From contig NZ_NRTA01000005.1 of assembly GCF_002286735.1 (NCBI RefSeq), forward strand, positions 62,001 to 126,000: a DNA stretch of 64,000 nucleotides. The letters are read 5' to 3'. Both the position numbers and the translations under genes were made by a program. Below, piece by piece: positions 26,193 through 36,118 of this stretch. Each line of letters starts with the position of its first letter. The stretch's first letter is position 1. This stretch comes from Leptolyngbya sp. BC1307 (GTDB lineage Bacteria; Cyanobacteriota; Cyanobacteriia; Phormidesmidales; Phormidesmidaceae). Below the pieces are notes generated by a model. The model did no database searches and was not told the origin of the DNA. It worked only from the letters and a program-made list of their open reading frames with translations.

Positions 26193-28169
26193 ATGAAAAT
26201 CGCTCCTTTTAGAATTCAAAAGCTAACTTTAGACGCCGCTAAAATGCGGGTAAGAACGGGCGCTGTAAACGGGTACGGCGATCGCTCACATCCCCCCCAC
26301 TCTGAGCACCCGGCAGACGACTTTCCGGCTTATCTGGTCACTAGCACTGCTCCCCACAATATTGACGAAAGCATCGAAGTGCCGTCTGAGGATTCGGTGG
26401 CGCAAACCCAAAAGGGGCTGATGGCGATCGCCCGCACCCTTCACCGCATTCAAAGCGACCCGACCATTACCGAACCGCCTGAGCTAGTCGTCGCTGTTCA
26501 TGGCTACAACACTGAGGAAGAAGGCATCCGTGCCTGGTATAGCGACATCTATCGCTATATTACTCAAGATGATCGGCAAATTCGCCAGCGACGCAATCTG
26601 GTATTTATTGGCTATCGCTGGTCTTCAGAACGGCTCTCGCTGAAGCCTCGTCATCTCTGGAGAAATTTGCGAGCCCTGCCTGAGGTGCCTCAGGGCGTGC
26701 TGGCGTTGGGACTGGCGCTGGTGCTGCTCTATTGGAGCTGGGCGGTGTTTGGCAGGCCGATGGGCCGGACTGGTTTTATGTATAACCTGCTGATAGAGGG
26801 TGGCTTGAGTGTGGCGATCGCCTTTGCAGTCATGATTTTGACCCTACTCATACTGCGGCTGTCAGTATACTTTCGAGATGTGTACCGGGCGATTAATTTT
26901 GGCGTGCCCGATCTGACAGAACTGCTCCGCCAGATCGATCAGGTGGTGGTCGATCTGCGGTCAGACGAGATGCCACGAACCTTTGCTGACAATGGCAGGG
27001 ATATTCGCCAAGCCAAGCAGCCCTACGACGAATCGCTGCCTAGAATTCAGCTCAGCTTTTTGGGCCACAGCATGGGCGGACTGGTGGTTACCAACGTGGT
27101 GCGCATTCTCTCAGATGTGTTTGACCGGGGCTCCATTGCGCACAATCCGACGCCAAAGATTGGCGACACGCTCAGCCTGGGCCGGCTGATCTTAGCCTCA
27201 CCCGATATTCCGGTGCTGTCGATTATCTCTAGCCGCGCTAATGGCCTGGCGTCTTCTTTACGGCGCTTCAGCGAAGCCTATTTGTTTAGCAATGAAGGTG
27301 ATCTGGCGCTGCGGCTAGCCTCTACTGCCGTTAACTACATCTCTTTTCCGAGCGCCAAGCAGCACTACGGGCATCGCCTGGGCAGCATTGCACTGACGAA
27401 CGATATCTATAAAAAGGGCATCGTTAATTTGCCAGCATTGCAAACGTACTACTCACTAGATAAAGACTTGGGCGAAGCGATCACCGCTGACCCAGGAGAT
27501 ATTCTAGATTCTCTCTTTATTACGCATGGCTCGGGGAGCGGTGACGGCTATCTCTCGCTGGGCGATCTGTTTGATATTGAGCATCGAGCGAAAGGTCCGG
27601 CTACCCTGGCCGATCTCTTTACCTTTTTTGACTGCACAGACTATAAAGACTACCGGCTGACATTAGGGGCAAATGGATGGCGCGATCGCTCCTTCCAAAA
27701 AACCGGCCTCCTGACGAGGGCAAAAAACCGGCGACACCTGACGACTTGGGACTATCTAGAGCTGTTGTTCGACACCGTAGCAGGGCGGCGCGATGTGCAC
27801 GGTGGGTACTTCAAAGGTGTTTACAGTCGTCAGCTGATCTACCGCATCGCCTTCTTGGGTTTTGAAGGGACGTTGCAGGCGATCGCCGCCGAAATCACCT
27901 CAGATACCATCAGCCCAGAAAAAATTAGCCCAGAAAAAATTAGCCGAGAGCAGGCGCTAGAAGCCTTTAACGGTCGCTGCATGGAAAAAGGTATTGAAGT
28001 CTATCTCTCACCTTTACGTTATCGTGTCGATGTGCAGGGCGCAGCTCTCGCCGCCGCCCGAGAAGAGATGCTACAAACCGTGCGAGCCGCGCAGCAGCCT
28101 GACGACGACATTCCCACCAGTACCCCTAAAGGCGCTATGGCTCGGCAATCAGTGTCTGTAGCAGGTTAG
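26193..28169 (+). CDS. Alpha/beta hydrolase-fold membrane protein
   Basis: About 658 residues from the ATG at 26193, which has AGGAGAG roughly 10 bp upstream; the in-frame start at 26106 is less likely. The N-terminal region contains ELVVAVHGYNTEEEG (oxyanion-type HGYN). Two adjacent membrane segments follow (GVLALGLALVLLYWSWAVF and VAIAFAVMILTLLILRL). Then comes the nucleophile elbow LSFLGHSMGGLVVTN (G-H-S-M-G). This layout is that of the DUF900-like/lipase-like hydrolases. The C-terminal 250 residues (WRDRSFQKTGL...) have no family known to me, with a small direct repeat SPEKISPEKISREQ near residue 575. Substrate unknown; a membrane-bound esterase or lipase is plausible. Its 3' end overlaps the convergent hydrolase gene by 35 bp. 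Confidence 0.75.
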   Translation: MKIAPFRIQKLTLDAAKMRVRTGAVNGYGDRSHPPHSEHPADDFPAYLVTSTAPHNIDESIEVPSEDSVAQTQKGLMAIARTLHRIQSDPTITEPPELVVAVHGYNTEEEGIRAWYSDIYRYITQDDRQIRQRRNLVFIGYRWSSERLSLKPRHLWRNLRALPEVPQGVLALGLALVLLYWSWAVFGRPMGRTGFMYNLLIEGGLSVAIAFAVMILTLLILRLSVYFRDVYRAINFGVPDLTELLRQIDQVVVDLRSDEMPRTFADNGRDIRQAKQPYDESLPRIQLSFLGHSMGGLVVTNVVRILSDVFDRGSIAHNPTPKIGDTLSLGRLILASPDIPVLSIISSRANGLASSLRRFSEAYLFSNEGDLALRLASTAVNYISFPSAKQHYGHRLGSIALTNDIYKKGIVNLPALQTYYSLDKDLGEAITADPGDILDSLFITHGSGSGDGYLSLGDLFDIEHRAKGPATLADLFTFFDCTDYKDYRLTLGANGWRDRSFQKTGLLTRAKNRRHLTTWDYLELLFDTVAGRRDVHGGYFKGVYSRQLIYRIAFLGFEGTLQAIAAEITSDTISPEKISPEKISREQALEAFNGRCMEKGIEVYLSPLRYRVDVQGAALAAAREEMLQTVRAAQQPDDDIPTSTPKGAMARQSVSVAG

Positions 28170-28929
28170 AAATCTCCTCCGCCCGGTTCATCACCATCAG
28201 GTGACCGCAGTCTTCAATGGCGTAGTCAGGAAAGACAAAGCACAGCGGAAAAATATGGTCACGCATACCGTGAACATGAACAACACTATCGGGAACATCC
28301 TGATTTTTCCAGATAACAACTCTATGCAGCGCCCACTTGAGAAAGTGAGGATCGGTCTCGACCAAAATGTTTTTGAGCAGCTGACGCTGATCAGGTCCTT
28401 CTGGCGAAAATAGCCAGTAGGCTAGCCAGTAAACCGCTCGCAATGAGCTTTTAAAGGGGAAAATTCGGTGTATTGGTAGCGCTCGAAACAGCTTGAAATA
28501 GAGCGGAATTTCTGATTTCTTTTTGACGCTAGAGAGCAAAATCACCTTCTCTGTAGGGATCTGCTTAGCCACTTCAATGGCAATTAAGCCGCCAAAGGAA
28601 AGACCGACGATGATAGGGCGATCGCTCGTAATCTGCTCACTCAGCCGCTGAGCATAGCGCTCAATCGGTTCTCCTCGCTCGGGCGAAATCCAACGGATAT
28701 GGACAGGCCGGAACCCATCGTAGCGCAACCATTGAAAGACCCGCTCATCCGCACCTAAACCGCTGACAAAGTAAATTGGCTTTAGCTGAGTCGCTTTGAG
28801 CGCTGCTTCAGTGACATTCGGTTCTGTATGAACTAGTTCTTCTAAGGTCGTCTCTGTGCAGTCATCTAAACGGGCAGACTCGTTAGGGATAGATTCAATG
28901 CTATCGAGGCTATTGGTCATTGATTGCAA
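28135..28929 (-). CDS. Alpha/beta hydrolase-fold protein
   Basis: 264 residues. After an unconserved acidic N-terminus (residues 1-45), the core shows YFVSGLGADERVFQWL (oxyanion loop), IIVGLSFGGLIAIEVA (nucleophile elbow G-L-S-F-G) and a late GHLMVMNRAEEI histidine. An acid in HVHGMRDHIFP completes a Ser-Asp-His triad. The length fits small bacterial esterases and thioesterases. The substrate cannot be read. It converges with the larger hydrolase gene, their last 35 bp overlapping, which is odd but not rare. Confidence 0.82.
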   Translation of the reverse strand: MQSMTNSLDSIESIPNESARLDDCTETTLEELVHTEPNVTEAALKATQLKPIYFVSGLGADERVFQWLRYDGFRPVHIRWISPERGEPIERYAQRLSEQITSDRPIIVGLSFGGLIAIEVAKQIPTEKVILLSSVKKKSEIPLYFKLFRALPIHRIFPFKSSLRAVYWLAYWLFSPEGPDQRQLLKNILVETDPHFLKWALHRVVIWKNQDVPDSVVHVHGMRDHIFPLCFVFPDYAIEDCGHLMVMNRAEEISNLLQTLIAEP

Positions 28930-29175
28930 ATGGCTGCGTCCTAATCAGGTGTCTGCGAATCGAGGCCATAGGGTTTAGGTGCGACGCTTGATGTATTCCT
29001 CTATACGGTTGCTTCATGTCATATTAAACATCATAAGACACGCGGGCCATCGGAACAGGCATCTCCCTTTGCCAAGCGGGACATTCTGCCAAACGGGATA
29101 TTGTTGGGCTTGCCGCATAGAAACGCTATAAAAGCGAACCGTAGACAATAGTATTTAAGTGAAGTGAAGCTCCCT
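28930..29175. promoter_or_regulatory. Divergent intergenic region before the phosphoketolase operon
   Basis: About 245 bp between the divergent hydrolase gene and xfp. It must hold both promoters. TTTAAACATCATA-like A/T-rich stretches occur near 29025 (CATATTAAACATCATAAG) but no firm -35/-10 pair stands out. No repeat is visible. Confidence 0.3.
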
Positions 29176-31584
29176 ATGACTGCCTCAATCCCCCAACTAA
29201 ACGTCTCTGAGACGCCCCTATCAGCCGAAGAGCTGCGCAAGCTAGATGCCTTTTGGCGCGCCTGCAACTATCTTGCCATTGGCATGATCTATCTCAAAGA
29301 TAATCCGCTGCTGGCTGAGCCGCTAAGTCTAGAGCACATTAAACCTCGCCTGTTGGGTCATTGGGGAACCAGCCCAGGACTGAGCTTTATGTATGTGCAT
29401 TTCAGTCGGCTGATCAAAAAGTATGACCTTAACGCTATTTTTATTGCCGGGCCGGGCCACGGTGCGCCTGGCATATTAGCCCCGACGTACTTAGAAGGGA
29501 CCTATTCAGAGGTGTACCCCGACAAAAGTGAAGACACCGAAGGGCTGCGCAAGTTTTTTAAGCAGTTTTCTTTTCCGGGGCAAATTGGCAGCCACTGCAC
29601 GCCAGAGATGCCTGGATCTATTCACGAAGGGGGCGAACTGGGCTATAGCCTATCTCATGCCTATGGCACAGTATTTGACAAACCAGATTTGATTACGCTA
29701 GTAGCAGTTGGCGACGGAGAAGCTGAGACGGGGCCGCTGGCTACTGCCTGGCACTCAAACAAGTTTTTAAACCCAGCGCAGGATGGCGCTGTGCTGCCAA
29801 TCTTGCATCTCAATGGCTACAAGATTGCGAACCCTACTATTCTCTCTCGGATTTCTCACGAAGAGCTGGACTATCTGTTCCGAGGCTATGGCTATACGCC
29901 TTATTTCGTAGAAGGTAGCGATCCGGCTCAGGTGCACCAGCAGATGGCCAGTGTGATGGAGGAGTGCATCAGCAAAATCCGCGCTATTCAGGCCAAGGCT
30001 CGCAGCAATGACGGAAAGCCTGAGCGCCCTCGTTGGCCGATGATTGTCATGCGCACGCCCAAAGGGTGGACAGGGCCTGATACTGTCGATGGTCACAAGG
30101 TCGAGGGCTTCTGGCGATCGCACCAAGTCCCTTTAGCAGGCTTAAAAGACAGCCCCGACCACCTGCAGCAGCTAGCAACCTGGATGCGTAGCTATCGGCC
30201 AGAGGAATTATTTGATGAAAACGGTCGGCTGATTGAGGAGCTGAGAGAGCTACCGCCGAAGGGCGATCGCCGTCTCAGCGCCAACCCGGTCGCCAACGGC
30301 GGCAGACTGCGCAAAACGCTGAAGCTGCCGGACTTTAAAGACTACGCCGTGCCTATAGAAGGGCCAGGTAAAGTGCAGGTAGAAAATACCCGGCTGATGG
30401 GCCGCTTTCTCAAAGATGTGATTGCTACCAACCCGACAAACTTCCGGCTATTTGGCCCCGATGAAACGCTCTCTAACCGGTTGGGAGAGGTCTTTGAAGT
30501 TACTAGCCGAGCTTGGATGGGCGACTATCTGCCAGAAGATCAAGATGGCGGCTTTCTTTCTCCCATTGGCCGAGTGATGGAAATGCTCAGCGAACATACG
30601 CTGCAAGGCTGGCTAGAGGGCTATTTGCTCACCGGGCGGCACGGCTTTTTCCATACTTATGAAGCCTTTGCTCACGTCGTCGATTCGATGTTTAATCAGC
30701 ATGCCAAATGGTTGGACATCAGCAAGGAGGTCCCCTGGCGATCGCCGGTGGCCTCTCTCAATATTCTGCTCTCATCAGTCGTTTGGCGACAAGACCACAA
30801 CGGCTTTAGCCACCAAGATCCCGGTTTTATTGACCTGGTCACCAATAAAAGCCCGGATGTCACCCGCATCTACTTACCGCCCGATGCTAACTGTCTGCTG
30901 TCGGTCGTTGACCACTGCCTGAATAGCACTGACTATATCAATGTGATTGTTTCTGACAAGCAAAAGCACCTGCAATATCTGACCATGGATGAAGCGGTGA
31001 AGCACTGCACGAAGGGCATCGGCATTTGGGAGTGGGCCAGTAACGACGACCAGGGCAAAGAGCCGGATGTACCCGATGTGATCATGGCCTCCTGCGGCGA
31101 TGTGCCGACGATGGAGTCCCTGGCAGCAACGGCTATTCTACGGGATGAGTTTCCTGACTTGCGGGTGCGCTTTGTCAACGTAGTGGACTTATACAAGCTA
31201 ATTCACCCTAAAGATCATTCTCACGGCCTCTCTGATCGAGATTTTGATACGCTCTTCACGACCGACAAGCCAGTCATTTTCAACTTTCATGGCTATCCCT
31301 GGCTAATTCACAAGCTGGTGTACAGCCGGTCAAATCAGGAGCGCATTCACGTGCGCGGCTACAAAGAGAAGGGAAATATCAACACGCCACTGGAGCTGGC
31401 AATCAACAATCAGATTGACCGGTTCAATTTGGTCATTGATGTGATCAACCGGGTGCCTAAGTTAGGGTCGGCGGCGGCCTACGTAAAAGAGAGGATGCAA
31501 AACGAGATTATTGACAATGTGAATTACGCGCGGTTGTATGGTGAAGACAAACCGGAGAGCCGCGATTGGGTGTGGCCTTATTAA
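29176..31584 (+). CDS. xfp: Phosphoketolase (xylulose-5-P/fructose-6-P)
   Basis: Thiamine-diphosphate enzyme that splits xylulose 5-phosphate (or fructose 6-phosphate) with phosphate into acetyl-phosphate and glyceraldehyde 3-phosphate (or erythrose 4-phosphate). About 802 residues from the ATG at 29176; the GTG at 29164 is also possible. Hallmarks: [43 protein letters not shown], the ThDP-Mg2+ site [20 protein letters not shown], and the late [15 protein letters not shown]. It heads an operon with a histidine phosphatase and acetate kinase; the gap to the next gene is 31 bp. The pathway converts sugar phosphate to acetate with ATP gain without decarboxylation, useful for dark energy and mixotrophy in cyanobacteria. 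Confidence 0.97.
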   Translation: MTASIPQLNVSETPLSAEELRKLDAFWRACNYLAIGMIYLKDNPLLAEPLSLEHIKPRLLGHWGTSPGLSFMYVHFSRLIKKYDLNAIFIAGPGHGAPGILAPTYLEGTYSEVYPDKSEDTEGLRKFFKQFSFPGQIGSHCTPEMPGSIHEGGELGYSLSHAYGTVFDKPDLITLVAVGDGEAETGPLATAWHSNKFLNPAQDGAVLPILHLNGYKIANPTILSRISHEELDYLFRGYGYTPYFVEGSDPAQVHQQMASVMEECISKIRAIQAKARSNDGKPERPRWPMIVMRTPKGWTGPDTVDGHKVEGFWRSHQVPLAGLKDSPDHLQQLATWMRSYRPEELFDENGRLIEELRELPPKGDRRLSANPVANGGRLRKTLKLPDFKDYAVPIEGPGKVQVENTRLMGRFLKDVIATNPTNFRLFGPDETLSNRLGEVFEVTSRAWMGDYLPEDQDGGFLSPIGRVMEMLSEHTLQGWLEGYLLTGRHGFFHTYEAFAHVVDSMFNQHAKWLDISKEVPWRSPVASLNILLSSVVWRQDHNGFSHQDPGFIDLVTNKSPDVTRIYLPPDANCLLSVVDHCLNSTDYINVIVSDKQKHLQYLTMDEAVKHCTKGIGIWEWASNDDQGKEPDVPDVIMASCGDVPTMESLAATAILRDEFPDLRVRFVNVVDLYKLIHPKDHSHGLSDRDFDTLFTTDKPVIFNFHGYPWLIHKLVYSRSNQERIHVRGYKEKGNINTPLELAINNQIDRFNLVIDVINRVPKLGSAAAYVKERMQNEIIDNVNYARLYGEDKPESRDWVWPY

Positions 31585-31615
31585 CCCCCTTAATTGACCC
31601 CCTTAATTAACCAAG

Positions 31616-32251
31616 ATGAGTTTAAAGCTTTACTTTTTGCGCCACGGTGAGACGAGTTTTAGCGTGAGCGGCAACTACTGCGGCACCATTGACGCCGAGC
31701 TGACCGAGCAGGGGGAGGCGATGGCCCAGGCATTTGCAGACGAATACAAGCCGTTAAAGTGGGAGGCGATCTATTGCAGCCCGCTAAAGCGCACGCGGGC
31801 GACGGCTGCGCCGATCTCTAAGGCTACTGGATTAGAGCTGGAAATTCGCGAAGGGCTCAAAGAGGGTGACTACGGCAAGTGGGAGGGCAAAAGCAAGGAT
31901 GAGGTCAGTCGCCTGTTTACCGATGACTACCAGGATTGGATGACCGAGCCTGCCTGGAATCCGCCGGCAGAGGGTGAGACGGCGGTGGAGATTCGCAATC
32001 GGGCAATGGCTGTGATCGCTGAGATAGAAGAAAAATACACCGATGGCAATGTGCTGGTGGTTTCTCACCGGACGACGCTGCGAATCGTGCTGTGCAGCTT
32101 AATGGGGATTGATCTGGGGCGGTATCGCGATCGCCTTGACTACCCGGCAGCTTCGCTCAGCGTGGTGCGCTTTGGTAAATATGGGCCGATGATGGAGCGC
32201 ATGGGCGATCGCGCCTATATGCCTAAAGAACTGCGCCAGCGAGAAGACTGA
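31616..32251 (+). CDS. Histidine phosphatase (phosphoglycerate mutase-like)
   Basis: 211 residues of the histidine phosphatase superfamily. The catalytic LYFLRHGET (phospho-accepting His in RHG) is at residues 4-12. YCSPLKRTRATA carries the second active-site Arg, and VLVVSHRTTLRIVLC the second His. It is closer to broad-specificity phosphatases than to true phosphoglycerate mutase, but the substrate cannot be read. Its stop overlaps the acetate kinase ATG by one base (ATGA arrangement), and it lies 31 bp after phosphoketolase, so the three are co-translated. It could act on a sugar phosphate or on an intermediate of the phosphoketolase route; this is inference from the operon. Confidence 0.88.
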   Translation: MSLKLYFLRHGETSFSVSGNYCGTIDAELTEQGEAMAQAFADEYKPLKWEAIYCSPLKRTRATAAPISKATGLELEIREGLKEGDYGKWEGKSKDEVSRLFTDDYQDWMTEPAWNPPAEGETAVEIRNRAMAVIAEIEEKYTDGNVLVVSHRTTLRIVLCSLMGIDLGRYRDRLDYPAASLSVVRFGKYGPMMERMGDRAYMPKELRQRED

Positions 32252-33459
32252 TGAACATCTTGGTGTTTAATGCCGGCTCTAGCAGTCATAAGAGCTGTCT
32301 GTATCAGCTCGGCGATGCGCTGCCTGATTCACCAATGGGTACGCCGCCTAATCCTCTGTGGGAGGCACAGATTGACTGGCAGCAGTCGCCGCCGTTGCTA
32401 ACCGCGCTAGGCGCAGGCGAAACGGTAGAAATTGAACTGGCTGACGATGACTGGGCTGAGGCGATTTCTCAAATGCTACAGACGCTCCATCAGGGCAAAA
32501 CGGCTGTGCTCTCTGCGCTAAAAGAAATTGATGTAGTCGGGCACCGGGTGGTGCATGGCGGGCGAGACTATCAGGAAAGTGTGTGGATAGATGACGGGGT
32601 GAGAGCGGCGATCGCTCGTCTTATTCCGCTTGCCCCTGCCCATAACCCGGCCAGTTTAGAAGGCATTCACGCCATTGATCAGCAGTTGGCAGAAGTTCGT
32701 CAATACGCCGTCTTTGACACTGCTTTTCACAGCAAAATGCCAGATGCGGCTGCCCTCTATCCCATTCCTCAAGCGTGGACAGACATCGGCATTCGGCGAT
32801 ACGGCTTTCACGGCATTAGCCACCAATACTGTTCGCATCGGGCAGCTCAGCTACTAGATCGTCCGCTAGCAGACTTACGCCTGGTTACCTGTCACTTAGG
32901 TAACGGCTGCTCTTTAGCTGCTGTACGAGGCGATCGCAGCATAGACACCACCATGGGATTCACCCCGCTAGAAGGGCTGATGATGGGCACTCGCTCTGGC
33001 AGCATCGATCCTAGCATTTTGACCTATCTGATGAGAGAACGTGGCTATACGCCCGAGCAGCTAGACCATCAGCTCAACAAAGAATCTGGCTTAAAAGGCG
33101 TCTCGGGTCTCTCTAGCGATATGCGCCAGCTCAAGCCTGCGATGGATAAGGGTCACCCCCAAGCCAAGCTCGCGATTGACATCTATATTCATCGGCTCAG
33201 GGCCGGAATTGCCGCGATGACAGCCAGCCTGGGCGGATTAGATGCGCTGGTGTTTACCGGGGGAGTCGGCGAGAATACAGCGCTTGTTCGCAACAGAGTC
33301 TGTCGCTCGCTTGCTTATTTAGGAATTGAGTTAGCGGAGAGAGAATCTGGAACGAGCGATCGCGATATCGCCGCTCAACACTCTGCCGTTCGAGTTTTGG
33401 TCATCCACGCTCAAGAAGATTGGCAAATTGCTAAACAATACTGGCAGTTGCGCAGATAA
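32251..33459 (+). CDS. ackA: Acetate kinase
   Basis: Transfers the phosphoryl group from acetyl-phosphate to ADP, giving acetate and ATP. 402 residues with the signature NAGSSSHK near the N-terminus, VGHRVVHGG, FDTAFH, the second signature YGFHGISH, GNGCSLAAVR and MGFTPLEGLMMGTRSGSIDP. It is complete, and its start overlaps the phosphatase stop by one base. With phosphoketolase it forms a full acetate-producing route independent of phosphotransacetylase. Two hairpins downstream end the operon. Confidence 0.97.
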   Translation: MNILVFNAGSSSHKSCLYQLGDALPDSPMGTPPNPLWEAQIDWQQSPPLLTALGAGETVEIELADDDWAEAISQMLQTLHQGKTAVLSALKEIDVVGHRVVHGGRDYQESVWIDDGVRAAIARLIPLAPAHNPASLEGIHAIDQQLAEVRQYAVFDTAFHSKMPDAAALYPIPQAWTDIGIRRYGFHGISHQYCSHRAAQLLDRPLADLRLVTCHLGNGCSLAAVRGDRSIDTTMGFTPLEGLMMGTRSGSIDPSILTYLMRERGYTPEQLDHQLNKESGLKGVSGLSSDMRQLKPAMDKGHPQAKLAIDIYIHRLRAGIAAMTASLGGLDALVFTGGVGENTALVRNRVCRSLAYLGIELAERESGTSDRDIAAQHSAVRVLVIHAQEDWQIAKQYWQLRR

Positions 33460-33490
33460 CCGAACAAAGGGACGTGGTCGCTGATCTAAC

Positions 33491-33583
33491 GATACGACTT
33501 GCACAGTCCCTGGGCAAGTCGTATCAAATTCTGAAACCAGTGCTCATGCCGTAGCAGGTTTGAATATATTAGAAACCTGCTAC
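33491..33583 (+). terminator. Two successive hairpins after ackA
   Basis: First hairpin: GATACGACTTGC (33491-33502) with GCAAGTCGTATC (33514-33525), 12 bp, 11-nt loop. Second: GTAGCAGGTTT (33551-33561) with AAACCTGCTAC (33573-33583), 11 bp, 11-nt loop. Both are perfect. They lie between the ackA stop and the next gene 28 bp beyond the second stem. Neither has a long T run. They may terminate the operon and/or shield the leader of the following gene. Confidence 0.65.
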
Positions 33584-33611
33584 AACAGCGCTTATGCTGT
33601 AAGGATGTTTT

Positions 33612-34715
33612 ATGGTGTCTCCTCGAACGGCTAGCTTTTGCGCCGGCTTAATGATTTTGGTCAGTGGCTTCCCAGCCTTCGCTTCTCAGTCTTCTGTCAA
33701 CGTATCTCCAACCCAGCCCGCTGGAGAAATCGCTCAGTCTAATCGAACCCCATCGCGCTTACTGGCCCGCCGCGTTCGTCGCGACCTGGCTAAAAGGCTC
33801 AACGTTGCGCCCCGCCGCCTCCAAATTGTTGAAACAACTGCTCAAACCTGGCCAGATCAGTGCTTTGGTCTAGCGCGTCCGAATGAGCGCTGCATGGGCG
33901 GGGAAATTCAGGGCTGGCAAGTGCAGGTGGTTAGCGCGCAGCAGATGTGGACATATCGGACGGATCGCGCAGGTCAACGGCTACGCTTAGAGCCGCTATC
34001 TGGAACACCGGAATTTGGCCGAGGCGACTTTTCTGCTGAAGTTAGTCAGCAACTGCTTGAGACCGTCTCGCAACAGGTTCAGCAACCCATCGATAGCTTA
34101 GAGATTTTGGAAGTGCAGCCCGCTATTTGGGACGGCTGCTTGGGCATTTCTGAGCCGGATACTTTCTGTACCGCAATCGCCATTGCCGGATTTAGAACCA
34201 TTATCAGCGATGGTCAAACCACCTGGGTTTATCACCTCAGTGAAGACGGTACTCAAATTGCTCAAAACAGCAGTGCGAGCGGTGCCGGGAGCCCGGTGAG
34301 TACTCTCTTCAGGCCAATAGAGTCCGAGCAGGTACCCGGTCTAGATTCTGAAATCATTTTTCAAAGTCAGCTCAGCGGCGACCTGACTGGTTCTGTGCAA
34401 GTAACGGCGCTCACAGCCGATGGCACGCTCTACCGCGAACAGTCGAGACTGGTCGAAGGCGAAGCGCCGACCAGAACAGTGATTCGCCAGCTCTCACCTG
34501 AAGAAATGTCCGCTTTCAGGGGCGTTTTAGAACAGCAGCGTTTTCCCAATCTCAACCGGATACGCTACCTCACAGAAGCAGCCTTTGCCGACTATCCGAC
34601 CACCCGCCTGGAAGCGCACGGGATAAGCGTGGAGTATATCGATTTGGAGGTAGAGAGTTTGCCGGTGAGCCTGCGGAATGTGATTGCGGCCTGGCGGGCG
34701 ATCGCGCCCTCCTAA
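33612..34715 (+). CDS. Exported protein with duplicated cysteine-containing module
   Basis: 367 residues. A signal peptide (residues 1 to about 24, cleaved near FAS-Q) indicates export. Two related modules follow. Each has a helical segment (RRDLAKRLNVAPRRLQIVE and ISQQ-type helix VSQQVQQPIDSLEILE), then W-x5-C-x-G..P...C (QTWPDQCFGLARPNERC; AIWDGCLGISEPDTFC), and a closing G-(W/F)-x(2-4)-V/I..W.Y strand pair. Each likely has one disulfide. The C-terminal 130 residues are another domain. I do not know the function. A good AAGGAT Shine-Dalgarno sequence precedes the ATG at 33612. Unlikely to belong to the acetate operon because of the hairpins between. Confidence 0.72.
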   Translation: MVSPRTASFCAGLMILVSGFPAFASQSSVNVSPTQPAGEIAQSNRTPSRLLARRVRRDLAKRLNVAPRRLQIVETTAQTWPDQCFGLARPNERCMGGEIQGWQVQVVSAQQMWTYRTDRAGQRLRLEPLSGTPEFGRGDFSAEVSQQLLETVSQQVQQPIDSLEILEVQPAIWDGCLGISEPDTFCTAIAIAGFRTIISDGQTTWVYHLSEDGTQIAQNSSASGAGSPVSTLFRPIESEQVPGLDSEIIFQSQLSGDLTGSVQVTALTADGTLYREQSRLVEGEAPTRTVIRQLSPEEMSAFRGVLEQQRFPNLNRIRYLTEAAFADYPTTRLEAHGISVEYIDLEVESLPVSLRNVIAAWRAIAPS

Positions 34716-34752
34716 CCACAGGCGTGATTTCTCGCTGGGTGTTCTCGCACCC

Positions 34753-35940
34753 CTATAGCTTGCCTGCGCCTATCTGTCGGGCTAAGGTTGCAAGGACACC
34801 GGCGAGGAGTCCCCAAAAGGCTGAGCCGATGCCAAATAGGGTGAGGCCAGAAGCGGTCGCGAAAAATGTGACCAGGGCGGCTTCGCGATCGCGCTCATCT
34901 GCCACGGCGATCGCCAATCCATTCCCAATCGAACCGAATAGGGCAAGACCGGCGATCGCCAGCACTAATTCCTCCGGCAAGGCCCCAAAAACCGCCCCCA
35001 CCGTCGCCCCAAATAATCCCACAATCAGATAAAACACGCCAACTGCTATCCCTGCTATATAGCGCTTCTCAGGATCTTCATGCGCCTCTCGACCCATGGA
35101 GATCGCCGCCGTAATAGAAGAGAGATTGATCGCAAAAGCCCCGAAGGGCGCAAGTAAAAACGTCGCCATCCCCGTCCAGCCAATCAGCGGAGAAATCGGG
35201 ATAGCCGTATAGCCAAAAGCGCGAATCGTCGTTACGCCGGGCACATTTTGAGAGGCCATCGTCACGATGAATAACGGCAGCGCAACGCCTACAGTCCCGC
35301 TTGTAGAGAACTGAGGTCGCGTAAATACTGGCCGCGCTAGCTGTAAGCTCACCGTCTCTAGCGCTAGCAATCCCTGCACGCCCGCGATCAAAAGCCCGAG
35401 CACGAGCGCCAATAGCACCGCGTACCGTGGCAGGGCGCGGCGCATCAGCAAGTAACAGCAAAACATGGCAAAGACCAACACAAACTGAGTTTGCATCGCC
35501 ACAAATACGTTTAGCCCGAACTGCAACAGTACGCCTGCCAGCATCCCAGAGGCCAGCGATATCGGGATTAAATTCATCACACGCGCAAACCAGCCGGTAA
35601 ATCCGCACAGCATTATCAAGGCTGCGCAGACCAGAAAAGCGCCTATCGCTTCGGGCATCGACACCCCTGCCGCCGCCGTAATCAGCATCGCCGCGCCAGG
35701 CGTAGACCAGGCCGTCACCACCGGCACGCGGTAATGCCAAGATAGGGCAATGCTAGTGATACCCATCCCCAGACCCAACGCCCACATCCAGGAGGCAATC
35801 TCCGCAGGTGAGGCCCCTAGCGCTTGCGCCGCCTGAAAAACGAGTACGCCTGCGCTAGTGAAGCCGACTAACACCGTCACAAAACCGGCAACCACCGCCG
35901 AGATCGAAAAGTCTTGTCTGAAGGCTTTGAGAGAAGTCAT
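34753..35940 (-). CDS. benE: BenE-family benzoate/proton symporter
   Basis: 395 residues with about twelve hydrophobic segments. The N-terminal SISAVVAGFVTVLVGFTSAG and WYR-like HYRVPVVTAWSTPGAAML, and the later SQNVPGVTTIRAFGY and FGAFAINLSSITAAISMG segments, are typical of the BenE family of aromatic-acid permeases of the plasma membrane. No benzoate-degradation gene is nearby, so the natural substrate is uncertain. The araC-type regulator encoded just upstream on the same strand could once have controlled it, but that gene is damaged. Confidence 0.88.
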   Translation of the reverse strand: MTSLKAFRQDFSISAVVAGFVTVLVGFTSAGVLVFQAAQALGASPAEIASWMWALGLGMGITSIALSWHYRVPVVTAWSTPGAAMLITAAAGVSMPEAIGAFLVCAALIMLCGFTGWFARVMNLIPISLASGMLAGVLLQFGLNVFVAMQTQFVLVFAMFCCYLLMRRALPRYAVLLALVLGLLIAGVQGLLALETVSLQLARPVFTRPQFSTSGTVGVALPLFIVTMASQNVPGVTTIRAFGYTAIPISPLIGWTGMATFLLAPFGAFAINLSSITAAISMGREAHEDPEKRYIAGIAVGVFYLIVGLFGATVGAVFGALPEELVLAIAGLALFGSIGNGLAIAVADERDREAALVTFFATASGLTLFGIGSAFWGLLAGVLATLARQIGAGKL

Positions 35941-35989
35941 GAGTACGCTGAATGAATTTGGCCATAGTTAAAGACCAGATTTGCAGAGG

Positions 35990-36118
35990 TCAGCGGGCTC
36001 TGTCTTGGACAGAATTGACTTTTCGATAAGCGCCGGGCGGTAGGGCAAACGTTTGCTTAAAGACACGATTAAAATGGCTTTGGTCGTAGAAGCAGCCCTC
36101 TAAAGGTGATCGCTCGTA
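35990..36118 (-). pseudogene. Detached C-terminal fragment of an AraC-type regulator
   Basis: A 42-codon open stretch without start reads ...LEGCFYDQSHFNRVFKQ and then TFALPPGAYRK, ending in a TGA at 35990-35992. This is exactly the last part of the second helix-turn-helix of an AraC-family regulator (G-F-x-D-Q-S-H-F-x-R-x-F-K). It supplies the sequence missing from the truncated regulator that ends at 36303. The two share the direct repeat TGGTCGTAGAAGC (36081-36093 and 36382-36394), 288 bp of intervening sequence apart. Confidence 0.75.

Noticed and set aside
29031-29267. 78-codon minus-strand ORF at the xfp promoter
   Set aside because: It overlaps the start of phosphoketolase in antisense and has no recognisable domain.
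35078-35740. 220-codon minus-strand frame overlapping benE
   Set aside because: Same-strand shadow frame of benE with Asp/Arg-rich, transporter-unlike sequence.
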